Positions 16,648 through 24,537 of a stretch of 64,000 nt of DNA are shown here, piece after piece. How positions within the stretch are numbered: the stretch's first letter is position 1; the number at the start of each line of letters is the position of its first letter. The DNA comes from Oscillatoria sp. SIO1A7 (GTDB lineage: Bacteria > Cyanobacteriota > Cyanobacteriia > Cyanobacteriales > Laspinemataceae). The stretch lies in the NCBI GenBank assembly GCA_010672965.1, contig JAAHFN010000027.1:40481-104480 (forward strand), written 5' to 3'. The position numbers and the translations under genes were made by a program. The notes under the pieces were generated by a model. That model was not told the origin of the DNA, did no database searches, and was given only the letters and a program-made list of their open reading frames with translations.

Positions 16648-18396
16648 TTATTTAAGAATTTCTTCCAGCTTTTGCTCTTCCCATAGAGTGCGGTACAGTC
16701 CTGAAGCTGCCATTAGTTCTGCGTGGCTGCCGATTTGAACGATTTTTCCAGCATCCATGACGAAAATGCGATCGGCAGTGGCAGCGGCTGACATTTGGTG
16801 GGAAATGAAAATTACGGTTTGGCGCTGGGTGCCAGAAGAAAGGTTTTTGAGGATATCTGTGGCGGTCTGATTGTCCACGCTAGAGATGGCGTCATCGAGA
16901 ATTAGAACTGGAGCATCCACCAGTAGAGCCCGGGCCAGAGCCATGCGCTGCCTTTGACCGCCAGACAGAGTAATCCCGCGCTCGCCAACAATGGTTTCGT
17001 ATTGTTGAGGAAAGTTGAGGATTTCCTTCTCGATTTGAGCGAGTTTCGCAGCAGCTTCTACCTCCGATTGCTTGGCGGTGGGATTGCCGTAGCGGATGTT
17101 GTTTTGGATGGTGGTGCTAAAGAGAAAGCTTTCTTGGGGAACGTAGGCGATTGCCCCGCGCAAATCCCGCAAGCGCAGTTGAGTAATATCCCGACCGTCT
17201 AGGAACAACTGACCGGAGCCAATATCTAACAAGCGAGGCAAGGCATTAGCGAGAGTAGATTTTCCCGAACCAATTGGACCGACTATTGCCACGGTTTCCC
17301 CGGGGTCAATTTCAAAATAGATTTTATTTAAAGCAGGTTCCTTAATTCCCGGATAGCTATAGGTAAACTCGCGGGCGCTCAGCTTTCCTTTTAACGTTGC
17401 TAAGTCCAGAGGAGTTGCCGTTGGGGAATCGGCAATTTTTGGCTTTACGCTCAGAATCGATTCTATGCGATCGATGCTCACCTCCCCCCGTTGATAGCTG
17501 GTTATGGTAAAACCGAGCAATGCCGTGGGAAAGACCAGACGCTCTACATATAGAATTAGAGCAACAAAGTCGCCGACGCCGATCGCACCATCGGCAATCG
17601 ACCCCGCACCGAACTTCAGCAATACCAGCAAGCTGAGACTGGCTAGCCCTCCCAATAGCGGAAACAGCGTCGATCTTGTTTTGGCTAGCGCCAGACTAGC
17701 GGCTAGTAGTTTTTGGTTCTTTTCCTCAAAGGCACGAAGCTCGTTTTCTTCCTGGGCGTAGATTTTGATTAAACCTATGCCGCTGACATCTTCTTGGATT
17801 AGCTCGCTTATATTCGATAGTTCTTCTTGTACGGCCAATTGCTGAGAGGCTAGCTTATTGCTAAAAAACTGCACTATAATTAGCATAAAGGGATAGACTA
17901 AAATCGCTAACAGGGTCAGCCGCACGTCTATCGCCAGCATGACTGGAATGGTCAAGGCATAGGCAAATGTTGTATTGGCTATACTAAGAATTGCAAATCC
18001 TACCAACCGCCGAATGTTATCTACATCGGAAGTAGCCCTGTTAATTAAGTCGCCGGAGGTATTTGTAGCAAAATAAGCAGGCTCTAAACGGAGCAATACT
18101 TGAAAAATACGTTGCTTTAGGTCGAACTCTACCTGTCGTCCTACTCCAAATAATAACCTTCGCGAGAATACTCTAATTAGCCACATTATGCTGCTCAATA
18201 CGAGTATGACGATTGCATAGTATAGAACGCGATCGAAGGTCAGGGTTACTTGGAGTTCTTTGATGCCATCGCGAATCAGCAGGGGAATGTAAACCCCCAA
18301 TCCGTTGATAATCAATAATGTCAAGATTCCCACTACCTCTTTTTGCCAGTAAGGCCGCAGGTAACCCAGCAGTTTTCGCACTCTAGATTGAGCCAT
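16648..18396 (-). CDS. ABC exporter, fused permease and ATP-binding domains
   Basis: The 582-residue half-transporter has six membrane helices in residues about 15-310 and an ATP-binding domain after residue 340. All ATPase motifs are present: Walker A GPIGSGKST (about 373-381), Q-loop YVPQESFLFS, signature LSGGQRQRMALARALL, Walker B VLILDDAISSVD and the switch His in FISHQ. It should work as a homodimer or with another half-transporter. It is of the MsbA/LmrA/MdlB type, exporting lipids or drugs; the substrate cannot be told. The position is isolated, with no accessory gene next to it. Confidence 0.9.
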   Translation of the reverse strand: MAQSRVRKLLGYLRPYWQKEVVGILTLLIINGLGVYIPLLIRDGIKELQVTLTFDRVLYYAIVILVLSSIMWLIRVFSRRLLFGVGRQVEFDLKQRIFQVLLRLEPAYFATNTSGDLINRATSDVDNIRRLVGFAILSIANTTFAYALTIPVMLAIDVRLTLLAILVYPFMLIIVQFFSNKLASQQLAVQEELSNISELIQEDVSGIGLIKIYAQEENELRAFEEKNQKLLAASLALAKTRSTLFPLLGGLASLSLLVLLKFGAGSIADGAIGVGDFVALILYVERLVFPTALLGFTITSYQRGEVSIDRIESILSVKPKIADSPTATPLDLATLKGKLSAREFTYSYPGIKEPALNKIYFEIDPGETVAIVGPIGSGKSTLANALPRLLDIGSGQLFLDGRDITQLRLRDLRGAIAYVPQESFLFSTTIQNNIRYGNPTAKQSEVEAAAKLAQIEKEILNFPQQYETIVGERGITLSGGQRQRMALARALLVDAPVLILDDAISSVDNQTATDILKNLSSGTQRQTVIFISHQMSAAATADRIFVMDAGKIVQIGSHAELMAASGLYRTLWEEQKLEEILK

Positions 18397-18508
18397 GTTT
18401 AAGCTTTGATTTTTGCTTTTTTATTTTTACAGCAAGTCCATTGTCTGATATAGGGCGACTAAACGGATTTGACAGAAGGGGGAAGGCTTGCCTTCGGTTT
18501 TTTTTAGA

Positions 18509-18620
18509 AGGACTTACGCATTGACTCTACTAACGGGGCGATAGCTTCGCTCTCCCTGGCGGTGCGCGGGGGGATTGCCCCTACAAAACACGCTCCGGAA
18601 GGATATTTTGCGTAAGTCCT
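18509..18620. mobile_element. Family B MITE, best preserved long copy (112 bp)
   Basis: The ends are AGGACTTACGCA and TGCGTAAGTCCT, perfect inverted repeats. The interior has GGGGCGATAGCTTCGCTC and GGGATTGCCCCTAC. It lies in the gap between the ABC exporter and the YdcF-like gene. Confidence 0.8.
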
Positions 18621-18689
18621 ATTATATTTGGCATTCAACGCTCGGTATTATCGATTGAGGGTGTAGGGTAGGGTGTTGACTCGCTCGGC

Positions 18690-18817
18690 TTTTTCACTCT
18701 CTTGGCGACCACACCCCACACCCCACACCCCACACCCGCTTGTGTAGGGGCGACAGCATTCCCGAGACAGCCTTTGCTCTCTTCGCAAAAACTAATGTAT
18801 TGGAATGCAACGCGCCC
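18690..18817. repeat. CCCCACA heptamer array followed by a degraded family A hairpin
   Basis: Heptamers ACCCCAC run from about 18708 to 18737. A family A left arm, GTAGGGGCGACAGCATTCCC, follows at 18744, and a damaged right arm, GGAATGCAACGCGCCC, at 18802-18817. The remainder to 18959 holds no gene that I can see. Confidence 0.65.
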
Positions 18818-18959
18818 TCTTATGCTTGAAGGAGCATTCCGACAGGGGTAGTAAGGGAGATGGTAAAAAAGCTACCCCGAGGTAAGGCTCCCCTGCTCCC
18901 CTGCTTCTTCCAATGCCCAATTCCCTATGCCCAATTCCCAATTCTTTCTTGATAGAATA

Positions 18960-20024
18960 CTAGGAGTCTGTGCCAGAATCCCAGCAATCCCAACAGGGAG
19001 TTAGCCAACCGCGAAAGTAGTAGTAGATATTGCTGAAAAATTCATTTATTACTTTGGTGCTGCGCAATGCCCCTTCGGCGCTGGGAATCCAGTCGTAAAC
19101 CGTCATTCCTTCTTCTTGTCTGTCCCCACATAGCTTGAGACTTAAGCCTGGGGCGCTGGCAATAACTATTGCCCCTTGCTGCTGCAAAGTTTTTTCTAAG
19201 GTCAGCTTGGCGCGTCCTACGTCAATAGCAGAGGCAACTATCATAATTCTATACGGATCTAGAGGCAAGATAGATTCGAGAGTTGTTTTTATGCCTTCGG
19301 TCGTTTGGTGCAGGTCGAATGCTTCCGGCAGGTTCTCGATATCCCTGGCCGGTACCCCCAAGTCTAGAAGCTGCTCTCTAATCAATTGGGCTTCGTCGAG
19401 CAAGGATGCAGCCCTCGCCGACCCTACCAGTCTTGCCGGTCTGGCACTAATCAAGACTAAAGGGCGACTGCCGATCGCTCGCTGGCGGTTGTATTCGTTG
19501 GCGGCATGAAAAATGCGATCGCTCATTTCTAAGACTTGGCTGCCCGGACGATAGGGCTGCCCAGGTTGCGAGATAGTATTGGGCAGAAATACAATCGCAT
19601 CCACCGCTTGAATTCCTTGGGCCGCCCCCTGGGAAGGGCAGACATCTTCAGTGGGAACATTGGAGCGGATCGTGCTGTATTCCAATCCCTGGGAAATGTA
19701 GGGAAAGCTGAAAAAGAGCAAAATTGGAAATGCCCATTTGACCGCATTCATTGCTGCGCTCGTTATCCCTCCGTCTTTTATCCCGCTATAGGCAATCCAC
19801 AAAGCGATGATGGCGCAACCAATGGGCCTGAGCGGCAAGGAGAGGATATTCCAGGCAGTGAAAACCCCCTGATCTCTGGGAAAGACGAAAGCCAAGACTA
19901 AGATGGACAGCAAAAACAGCCATCCCAGCTTGGTCACCAACTCAGGGGGTATGAGCGTCATAAGGGTCCTAATAACTAGGAACATCAACCCCAAAATCAG
20001 GAGCCAGGTCAGCAGTGGAAACAT
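18960..20024 (-). CDS. YdcF-like (DUF218) membrane protein
   Basis: The 354-residue protein begins with three or four membrane helices (residues about 1-125). A soluble domain follows. It resembles DUF218: VDAIVFLP, the LVLISARPARLVGSARAASLL stretch (read in parts), a segment EAQLIREQLLDLGVPARDIEN like the GVP-x-x-x-I motif of the family, LHQTTEGIK in place of the usual NTxEN, and IVASAIDVGRAK. Family members include SanA and ElyC, which affect the cell envelope. The Thr-Glu and Arg-Ala signature parts are kept, but the match is not strong. The C-terminus WDCWDSGTDS is unusual. Confidence 0.6.
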   Translation of the reverse strand: MFPLLTWLLILGLMFLVIRTLMTLIPPELVTKLGWLFLLSILVLAFVFPRDQGVFTAWNILSLPLRPIGCAIIALWIAYSGIKDGGITSAAMNAVKWAFPILLFFSFPYISQGLEYSTIRSNVPTEDVCPSQGAAQGIQAVDAIVFLPNTISQPGQPYRPGSQVLEMSDRIFHAANEYNRQRAIGSRPLVLISARPARLVGSARAASLLDEAQLIREQLLDLGVPARDIENLPEAFDLHQTTEGIKTTLESILPLDPYRIMIVASAIDVGRAKLTLEKTLQQQGAIVIASAPGLSLKLCGDRQEEGMTVYDWIPSAEGALRSTKVINEFFSNIYYYFRGWLTPCWDCWDSGTDS

Positions 20025-20257
20025 TGCTTTACTTCCTTAACTAATAAACGGCCATAACGCTCTGCCCAATACCGCTTGGTGCGGGGATGGTTGGCGTCTG
20101 ACTCATTAAAACTTAACAATTCTCAGTTTTAACAGATCCAATATTCTCTTTGACGATCGGCGCTAGTGCATCTGGGTTCGGGGAATCCCGCCCTCAATGG
20201 ATGTTTATAAATCTACTTATTTCTTAAAAATAACCTAAAGACAAGCCGAGTAAAATA

Positions 20258-20318
20258 GGGTGGGGCGTCGGGTGTGGGGTGTGGGGTGTCGGTTGTGGGG
20301 TGTCGGGTGTGGGGGTAA
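20258..20318. repeat. GTGGGGT heptamer array
   Basis: The heptamers GTGTGGG, GTGTCGG and close variants run through this stretch. The remaining sequence from 20025 to 20629 carries HIP1 sites but no gene that I can see. Confidence 0.75.
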
Positions 20319-20629
20319 CGAGGCCGATCTTAAATCAATCTGGGGACGAGGCGATCGCTAATAAATACGGACCCAAACAAGAGCGATCGGGATAAAACTA
20401 AATCGGGTAGCACTGAGCAGGGATGCTTTTTGTAGGGGTGTTTGCCACGCACCAGAGGCTAGTGCCGCTGCGCGGAAGTCAAAAGTCTCAAGGTAATAGT
20501 GCCTTTGTACCTGAGTCCATAGTGCTATAAGTCCTGTTGATATAATATTTACGCATATTAATTTATCAAGTTAATTCAAACGATAATTCGGTTTCGCCAA
20601 ACTAAAAAGTAAAGAAAAGTTAAAGTTGA

Positions 20630-21514
20630 ATGAACGTTAAGCATTTCCTGAGACTTTACGAAAAAGGAATTAGAGACTTTGCTGGCATAGACTTGCGAGG
20701 AGCGGAGTTGACCCGGGTGCCGCTGATTCAGGTCAACCTAGAAAATGCCCGCTTGGAGGGGGCCAATCTCAGTCGAGCTTTCTTGACCAAATCAAACTTT
20801 TCTGGAGCTAGTCTCAACAGAGCCAATCTTAGTTTCGCCAAACTCAGCGATAGCAATTTAATCGATACCGACCTGACTAAAGCCAATCTGAGTGGTGCTT
20901 TTATGGTCAAAGCCCAGCTTCAAAGGACCCAACTCAGCGGGGCGAATCTAACTGGCGTTAACCTGCGAGGTGCCAATCTCTGCGGTGCCAATCTCTGCGG
21001 TGCCAATCTGCAAGGAGTCAATCTACGCGGCGCTAATCTTGCAGAAGCTAACCTAAGTTGGGCAAATCTTGCCTATGCTCGCTTGAGCGGAGCGAAGGTG
21101 CAAGACGCAAAGTTAAATGGAGTCAATCTCAGCGGGGCATATTTGAATGGGTTAGACTTGAATCATCTCGACCTGGAAGGGGTCAGTCTGATGAGCGCCA
21201 AGCTCAGTGGGGCGAATCTACAAGGAGCGAGACTTATGGCCGCCAATTTACGAGAAGCCAAACTGCGGGGCGTCAACCTAAGCGGCGCTAACCTCATCGG
21301 CGCTGACTTTAGCGGTGCCGAGTTGCGCAATGCTTCTTTCGATCGCGCCCAGTTGAATAGAGCTTCTTTGAGCAATGTGGATATTGCCGAAGTAAAACTG
21401 ACAGGGGCAATCATAGATGGGGTCGAATTTAGCGAGTCGCTTCTGGCCGATACGATTAGACAATATCTGCAGTCTATTGCCAGCCCCAATCCACCTTTCG
21501 GTTATGAAGGATGA
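20630..21514 (+). CDS. Pentapeptide-repeat protein
   Basis: The 294-residue protein is nearly all pentapeptide repeats of the A(N/D)LxG type from residue about 18 to 270, for example GANLSRAF, GANLTGVNLRGANLCGANL and GADFSGAEL. These form a quadrilateral right-handed beta helix. No extra domain or signal peptide is visible. Some family members mimic DNA and protect gyrase, but most cyanobacterial ones have unknown roles. The gene lies alone between repeats. Confidence 0.9.
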   Translation: MNVKHFLRLYEKGIRDFAGIDLRGAELTRVPLIQVNLENARLEGANLSRAFLTKSNFSGASLNRANLSFAKLSDSNLIDTDLTKANLSGAFMVKAQLQRTQLSGANLTGVNLRGANLCGANLCGANLQGVNLRGANLAEANLSWANLAYARLSGAKVQDAKLNGVNLSGAYLNGLDLNHLDLEGVSLMSAKLSGANLQGARLMAANLREAKLRGVNLSGANLIGADFSGAELRNASFDRAQLNRASLSNVDIAEVKLTGAIIDGVEFSESLLADTIRQYLQSIASPNPPFGYEG

Positions 21515-21573
21515 AGGATGTTGGGGGCAGGCCAGATTATCCTTGTTTTGCAAATAAACGTACCGAACCAAAC

Positions 21574-21678
21574 GTAGGGGCGACAGCATCCCCTAGGCAA
21601 TCTCGACCGTAGAACGACAACCCCCGTAATGGGATGCTTCGCCCAAAAAGCCTCACATCAATTTGAGAACTGCTGTAT
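21574..21678. mobile_element. Family A element lacking its left outer end
   Basis: It starts at GTAGGGGCGACAGCATCCCC, has GGGATGCTTCGCCC at 21631, and ends CACATCAATTTGAGAACTGCTGTA, read in parts, which is the right outer terminal repeat of family A. The matching left outer repeat is missing. It lies 39 bp before the defence ATPase gene. Confidence 0.75.
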
Positions 21679-21716
21679 CCTTGTTTTGAAAAGAAGAATC
21701 CAAAGGAGACTTTCCA

Positions 21717-23099
21717 ATGAACGCAAACGCAAGCCTTAAGCGAATACAGATTAAAGGACTCTACGGTACAAGTAAATGTATTGACGTCGAGCTAGAAAAC
21801 AATACTTTAATCCTAGTTGGTGAAAACGGTTCGGGCAAAACAACCTTCCTTCGCATATTATTTAATCTTCTTGCAGAACGTTGGCAAGAGCTAAGTAAAT
21901 TTAGCTTCAATTCTGCCATTTTGACTTTCAATGATGGTAAAGATATAGAGATTCCTCACTCTGATTTAAGTCGCTTGGCTCACTCCGGTTCAAGTAGCTT
22001 GGGCAGAAGCGAAACTAGAGACCAGTTAGGACTCATAGATGCTTTAGAAATATCTAAATTCACACTAAATAATGAACAAATTGAAGCTTTGTTCAACCAG
22101 ATGATCGATGCTATTAAGAGTTATTATGGTCTATCAAAAGTTGTTTTTCCACAAAAAGCTTATGAACTTGATGAACCTGATGAACCTTTGAAGGTGAAGA
22201 ATAATAGTATAATAAAAAAAATCAATGCTCAGGTTCTTTACTTGCCAACGTATCGAAGAATTGAACGCGAACTGGATAGTGTAGTTGAAGGTATCGATTC
22301 TAGTAATTTGCCTAGTCCAAACAGATCGATAAAACCGAGCAATGATGAAGCTTATATTGAGCTTGTAGAATTTGGAATGCAAGATGTTGAGGATACTATA
22401 AAAAACGAACTCGATAAGTTAAAAGAATTTCAAATTAAAAATCTTAACGAACTAACCCTAAGACCCTTTGGTGACATAGTTTCATCTGCATACCAAAGGG
22501 AAGACAGTCAAAGGCTTGCCGATTTGTCCGAAGAAGAGATCGAATCCGTACTCAAGCGAGTTGACGAGTCTATCGTAGGCAAAGAGCAACGCAAAGAATG
22601 GCTACAAGCAATTAAGGATGCTAAATCGACAGACGAGCCATCCGATCGCGACAAGATTATTTGTCACTATTTTCTTGAAATTTTGGATTTCCAAAAATCA
22701 CTACAATCGAAAGAGAAGAACATATCAAAATTTTGTGAGGTTTGCTCGTCGTATATGACAGACAAAGAGTTTGTTTATGACAATACTTCTTTTGATTTTT
22801 TTATCCGTCCAAACTTTGACTGTGCTGGTGACTCGATTCAACTTAGCGACTTATCATCTGGAGAAAAGCAAATAGTTTCGCTATTTAGCCATTTGTATCT
22901 TTCAGGAAAGTCGCATTACTTTGTCTTAATTGATGAGCCAGAGTTGTCTCTATCGGTTCTTTGGCAAAAACAATTTCTGGTTGATATACATAAAAGTGAT
23001 TTTTGCGTGGGCCTAGTAGCTGTTACCCATTCGCCATTTATCTATAACAATGAGCTAAGACCTTATGCTCGCTCTATGGGAGAGTTTATATCACTATGA
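21717..23099 (+). CDS. AAA/ABC-type ATPase, AriA-like (PARIS defence)
   Basis: The 460-residue protein is an SMC/OLD-type ATPase. Walker A is GENGSGKTT at residues 35-43. The signature LSSGEKQ is at about 380-386 and Walker B VLIDEPELSLS at about 402-412, followed by the switch His in AVTHSPF. The middle contains charged helical sequence. The strong ribosome binding site AAGGAGAC precedes the ATG. The TGA overlaps the ATG of the next gene, a DUF4435 protein. An AAA_15 ATPase coupled to a DUF4435 TOPRIM protein is the composition of the PARIS anti-phage system, whose AriA senses anti-restriction proteins. The pair lacks full HIP1 sites and is AT-rich, which suggests recent transfer. Confidence 0.8.
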   Translation: MNANASLKRIQIKGLYGTSKCIDVELENNTLILVGENGSGKTTFLRILFNLLAERWQELSKFSFNSAILTFNDGKDIEIPHSDLSRLAHSGSSSLGRSETRDQLGLIDALEISKFTLNNEQIEALFNQMIDAIKSYYGLSKVVFPQKAYELDEPDEPLKVKNNSIIKKINAQVLYLPTYRRIERELDSVVEGIDSSNLPSPNRSIKPSNDEAYIELVEFGMQDVEDTIKNELDKLKEFQIKNLNELTLRPFGDIVSSAYQREDSQRLADLSEEEIESVLKRVDESIVGKEQRKEWLQAIKDAKSTDEPSDRDKIICHYFLEILDFQKSLQSKEKNISKFCEVCSSYMTDKEFVYDNTSFDFFIRPNFDCAGDSIQLSDLSSGEKQIVSLFSHLYLSGKSHYFVLIDEPELSLSVLWQKQFLVDIHKSDFCVGLVAVTHSPFIYNNELRPYARSMGEFISL

Positions 23100-24094
23100 C
23101 AAACATAACGCCAGATACGCTTATTAAAGAAGCAGAAGACGCCGATGTGCCTTCTCATGACTTCAAACTTATTTATCAAAAACAAGCCAAGTGCGTCTAT
23201 GGATTTGTCGAGGGTAACGACGATCGCACCTTTTACGAATACTTAATAAGACCTCAACTCCCTGAAGGTTGGACAGTCGAATTTATAAAGTCTGGCCGTA
23301 AGAAAGAGGTGTTACGCTCTTTGGAAAATTTTCGATGGGGGGAGGTCTCCAGAAAGAGAATTTGTTTTTTTGTAGATCGAGATTTACAGGACTTTCTAAA
23401 AAACCCGCCAAAGCCACAAGATAATTTGTACATAACAGATGGCTACTCCATAGAAAACTATATTCTCCAAGATGCAGTATTATTATGGGTACTTCGCGAT
23501 TTTCATAAGATTGACCTCCTCAAAGAGCAACAGGAGATAATAAAACGGATTATTAGAAAAAATGAGGACAGTTTTTTTGAAGCTATGATGCCTCTCATGG
23601 CACAAATTTTACTATGGATGCGACGAGGCGACAAGCCAACTATAAGTAATTTTTTAGAAACAAGTAGTAATTTTAGTCAATTTATTGGCTCATTTGATGA
23701 AGCAAACTTTTCTCCAAAGGATCGTAAAAAATTACTAGAAAAAGCTGCTGAAATAATGAAGCCTAATAAAGAAAAGCTTTGCGTCTGCGAGGATAGCGAA
23801 ATTGCGGAAGCAGAAAATGAAATTCGCAGCCGTAAAAATTGCCGCCATTTAATACATGGCAAGCATGCTTTATGGTTTTTCGTCAAGCAATGTGAGGCTA
23901 TATCGCAAGCTATTCCAACTTTATTGGGAAGATCTAATTATAAGTACACAAAAAAACCAAACTATAACCGAAATGACGCACTAATTATCTTTGCTCCTCA
24001 GGCTCGCGCGCCCGAAAGCCTGAAAGATTTTGTCGAGCAAAACTATTTGTCTTTTATTCGGGAGCAGAAATCCTTGGATGCGAGAGATGGGTGA
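23096..24094 (+). CDS. DUF4435 TOPRIM-like nuclease, AriB-like (PARIS defence)
   Basis: The 332-residue protein has the TOPRIM residues expected of DUF4435: Glu39 in GFVEGNDDRTFY, and Asp94 and Asp96 in ICFFVDRDLQDF. YITDGYSIENYILQ follows, which is characteristic of the family. In PARIS, AriB is released from AriA on detection of a phage anti-restriction protein and cleaves tRNA; that role is inferred here from family and gene order. Translation is coupled to the ATPase gene by an ATGA overlap. The C-terminal half is helical and basic. Codon use and lack of full HIP1 sites match the ATPase gene, so both arrived together. Confidence 0.8.
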   Translation: MTNITPDTLIKEAEDADVPSHDFKLIYQKQAKCVYGFVEGNDDRTFYEYLIRPQLPEGWTVEFIKSGRKKEVLRSLENFRWGEVSRKRICFFVDRDLQDFLKNPPKPQDNLYITDGYSIENYILQDAVLLWVLRDFHKIDLLKEQQEIIKRIIRKNEDSFFEAMMPLMAQILLWMRRGDKPTISNFLETSSNFSQFIGSFDEANFSPKDRKKLLEKAAEIMKPNKEKLCVCEDSEIAEAENEIRSRKNCRHLIHGKHALWFFVKQCEAISQAIPTLLGRSNYKYTKKPNYNRNDALIIFAPQARAPESLKDFVEQNYLSFIREQKSLDARDG

Positions 24095-24111
24095 GATGGG
24101 GAAGGGTGGGG

Positions 24112-24312
24112 CTTTCAAGGGTATGTTTTTTAGGTTTAGCATTTTAGAGAGGGTATCGAGTATCGAATTGAAGGCGTAGGGGCGACAGCATTCCCGAGAC
24201 AGTTTTTTCTATTAACAAAAACTTTTGTATTGGAATGCTTCGCCCCAGAAACCTATGCAGCCCACCGATCTCGCTCATTTAGGAAGACTATAAAAAACAT
24301 ACCCTTGAAAGG
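24112..24312. mobile_element. Family C element (201 bp) with nested family A hairpin
   Basis: The left end is CTTTCAAGGGTATGTTTTTT and the right end AAAAAACATACCCTTGAAAG, a perfect inverted pair. A family A hairpin occupies 24176-24247. The stretch CAGAAACCTATGCAGCCCACC, read in two parts, is shared with the element at 13059-13425. No protein is encoded. It starts 18 bp after the AriB-like stop codon. Confidence 0.8.
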
Positions 24313-24343
24313 AAGGATCGGGGGAGTGTGGGGAGTGTGGAGA

Positions 24344-24480
24344 TATAGTGGTTCTCAAATTGATGTGAAGTTGTCTGGGGCGAAGCATCCCAGTACGGAG
24401 GTTGCCGTTTAGAGCTAAGAGATTGTCTAAGGGATGCTGTCGCCCCTACGGGATGTAATTACAATTTGAGAACCGCTATA
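24344..24480. mobile_element. Full-length family A MITE (137 bp)
   Basis: The ends TATAGTGGTTCTCAAATT and AATTTGAGAACCGCTATA pair almost perfectly. The inner pair is TGGGGCGAAGCATCCC and GGGATGCTGTCGCCCC. The length equals that of the copy at 7042-7178, in the opposite internal orientation. Confidence 0.85.
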
Positions 24481-24494
24481 ATAGACAATTATTC

Positions 24495-24535
24495 CCACAC
24501 CCTACACCCTACACCCTACACCCTACACCCTACAC
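24495..24535. repeat. CCCTACA heptamer array
   Basis: Five to six CACCCTA heptamers lie directly after the stop codon side of the PAP gene. The same heptamer occurs at about 30932-30955 and 61362-61385. Confidence 0.8.
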
Positions 24536-24537
24536 GC

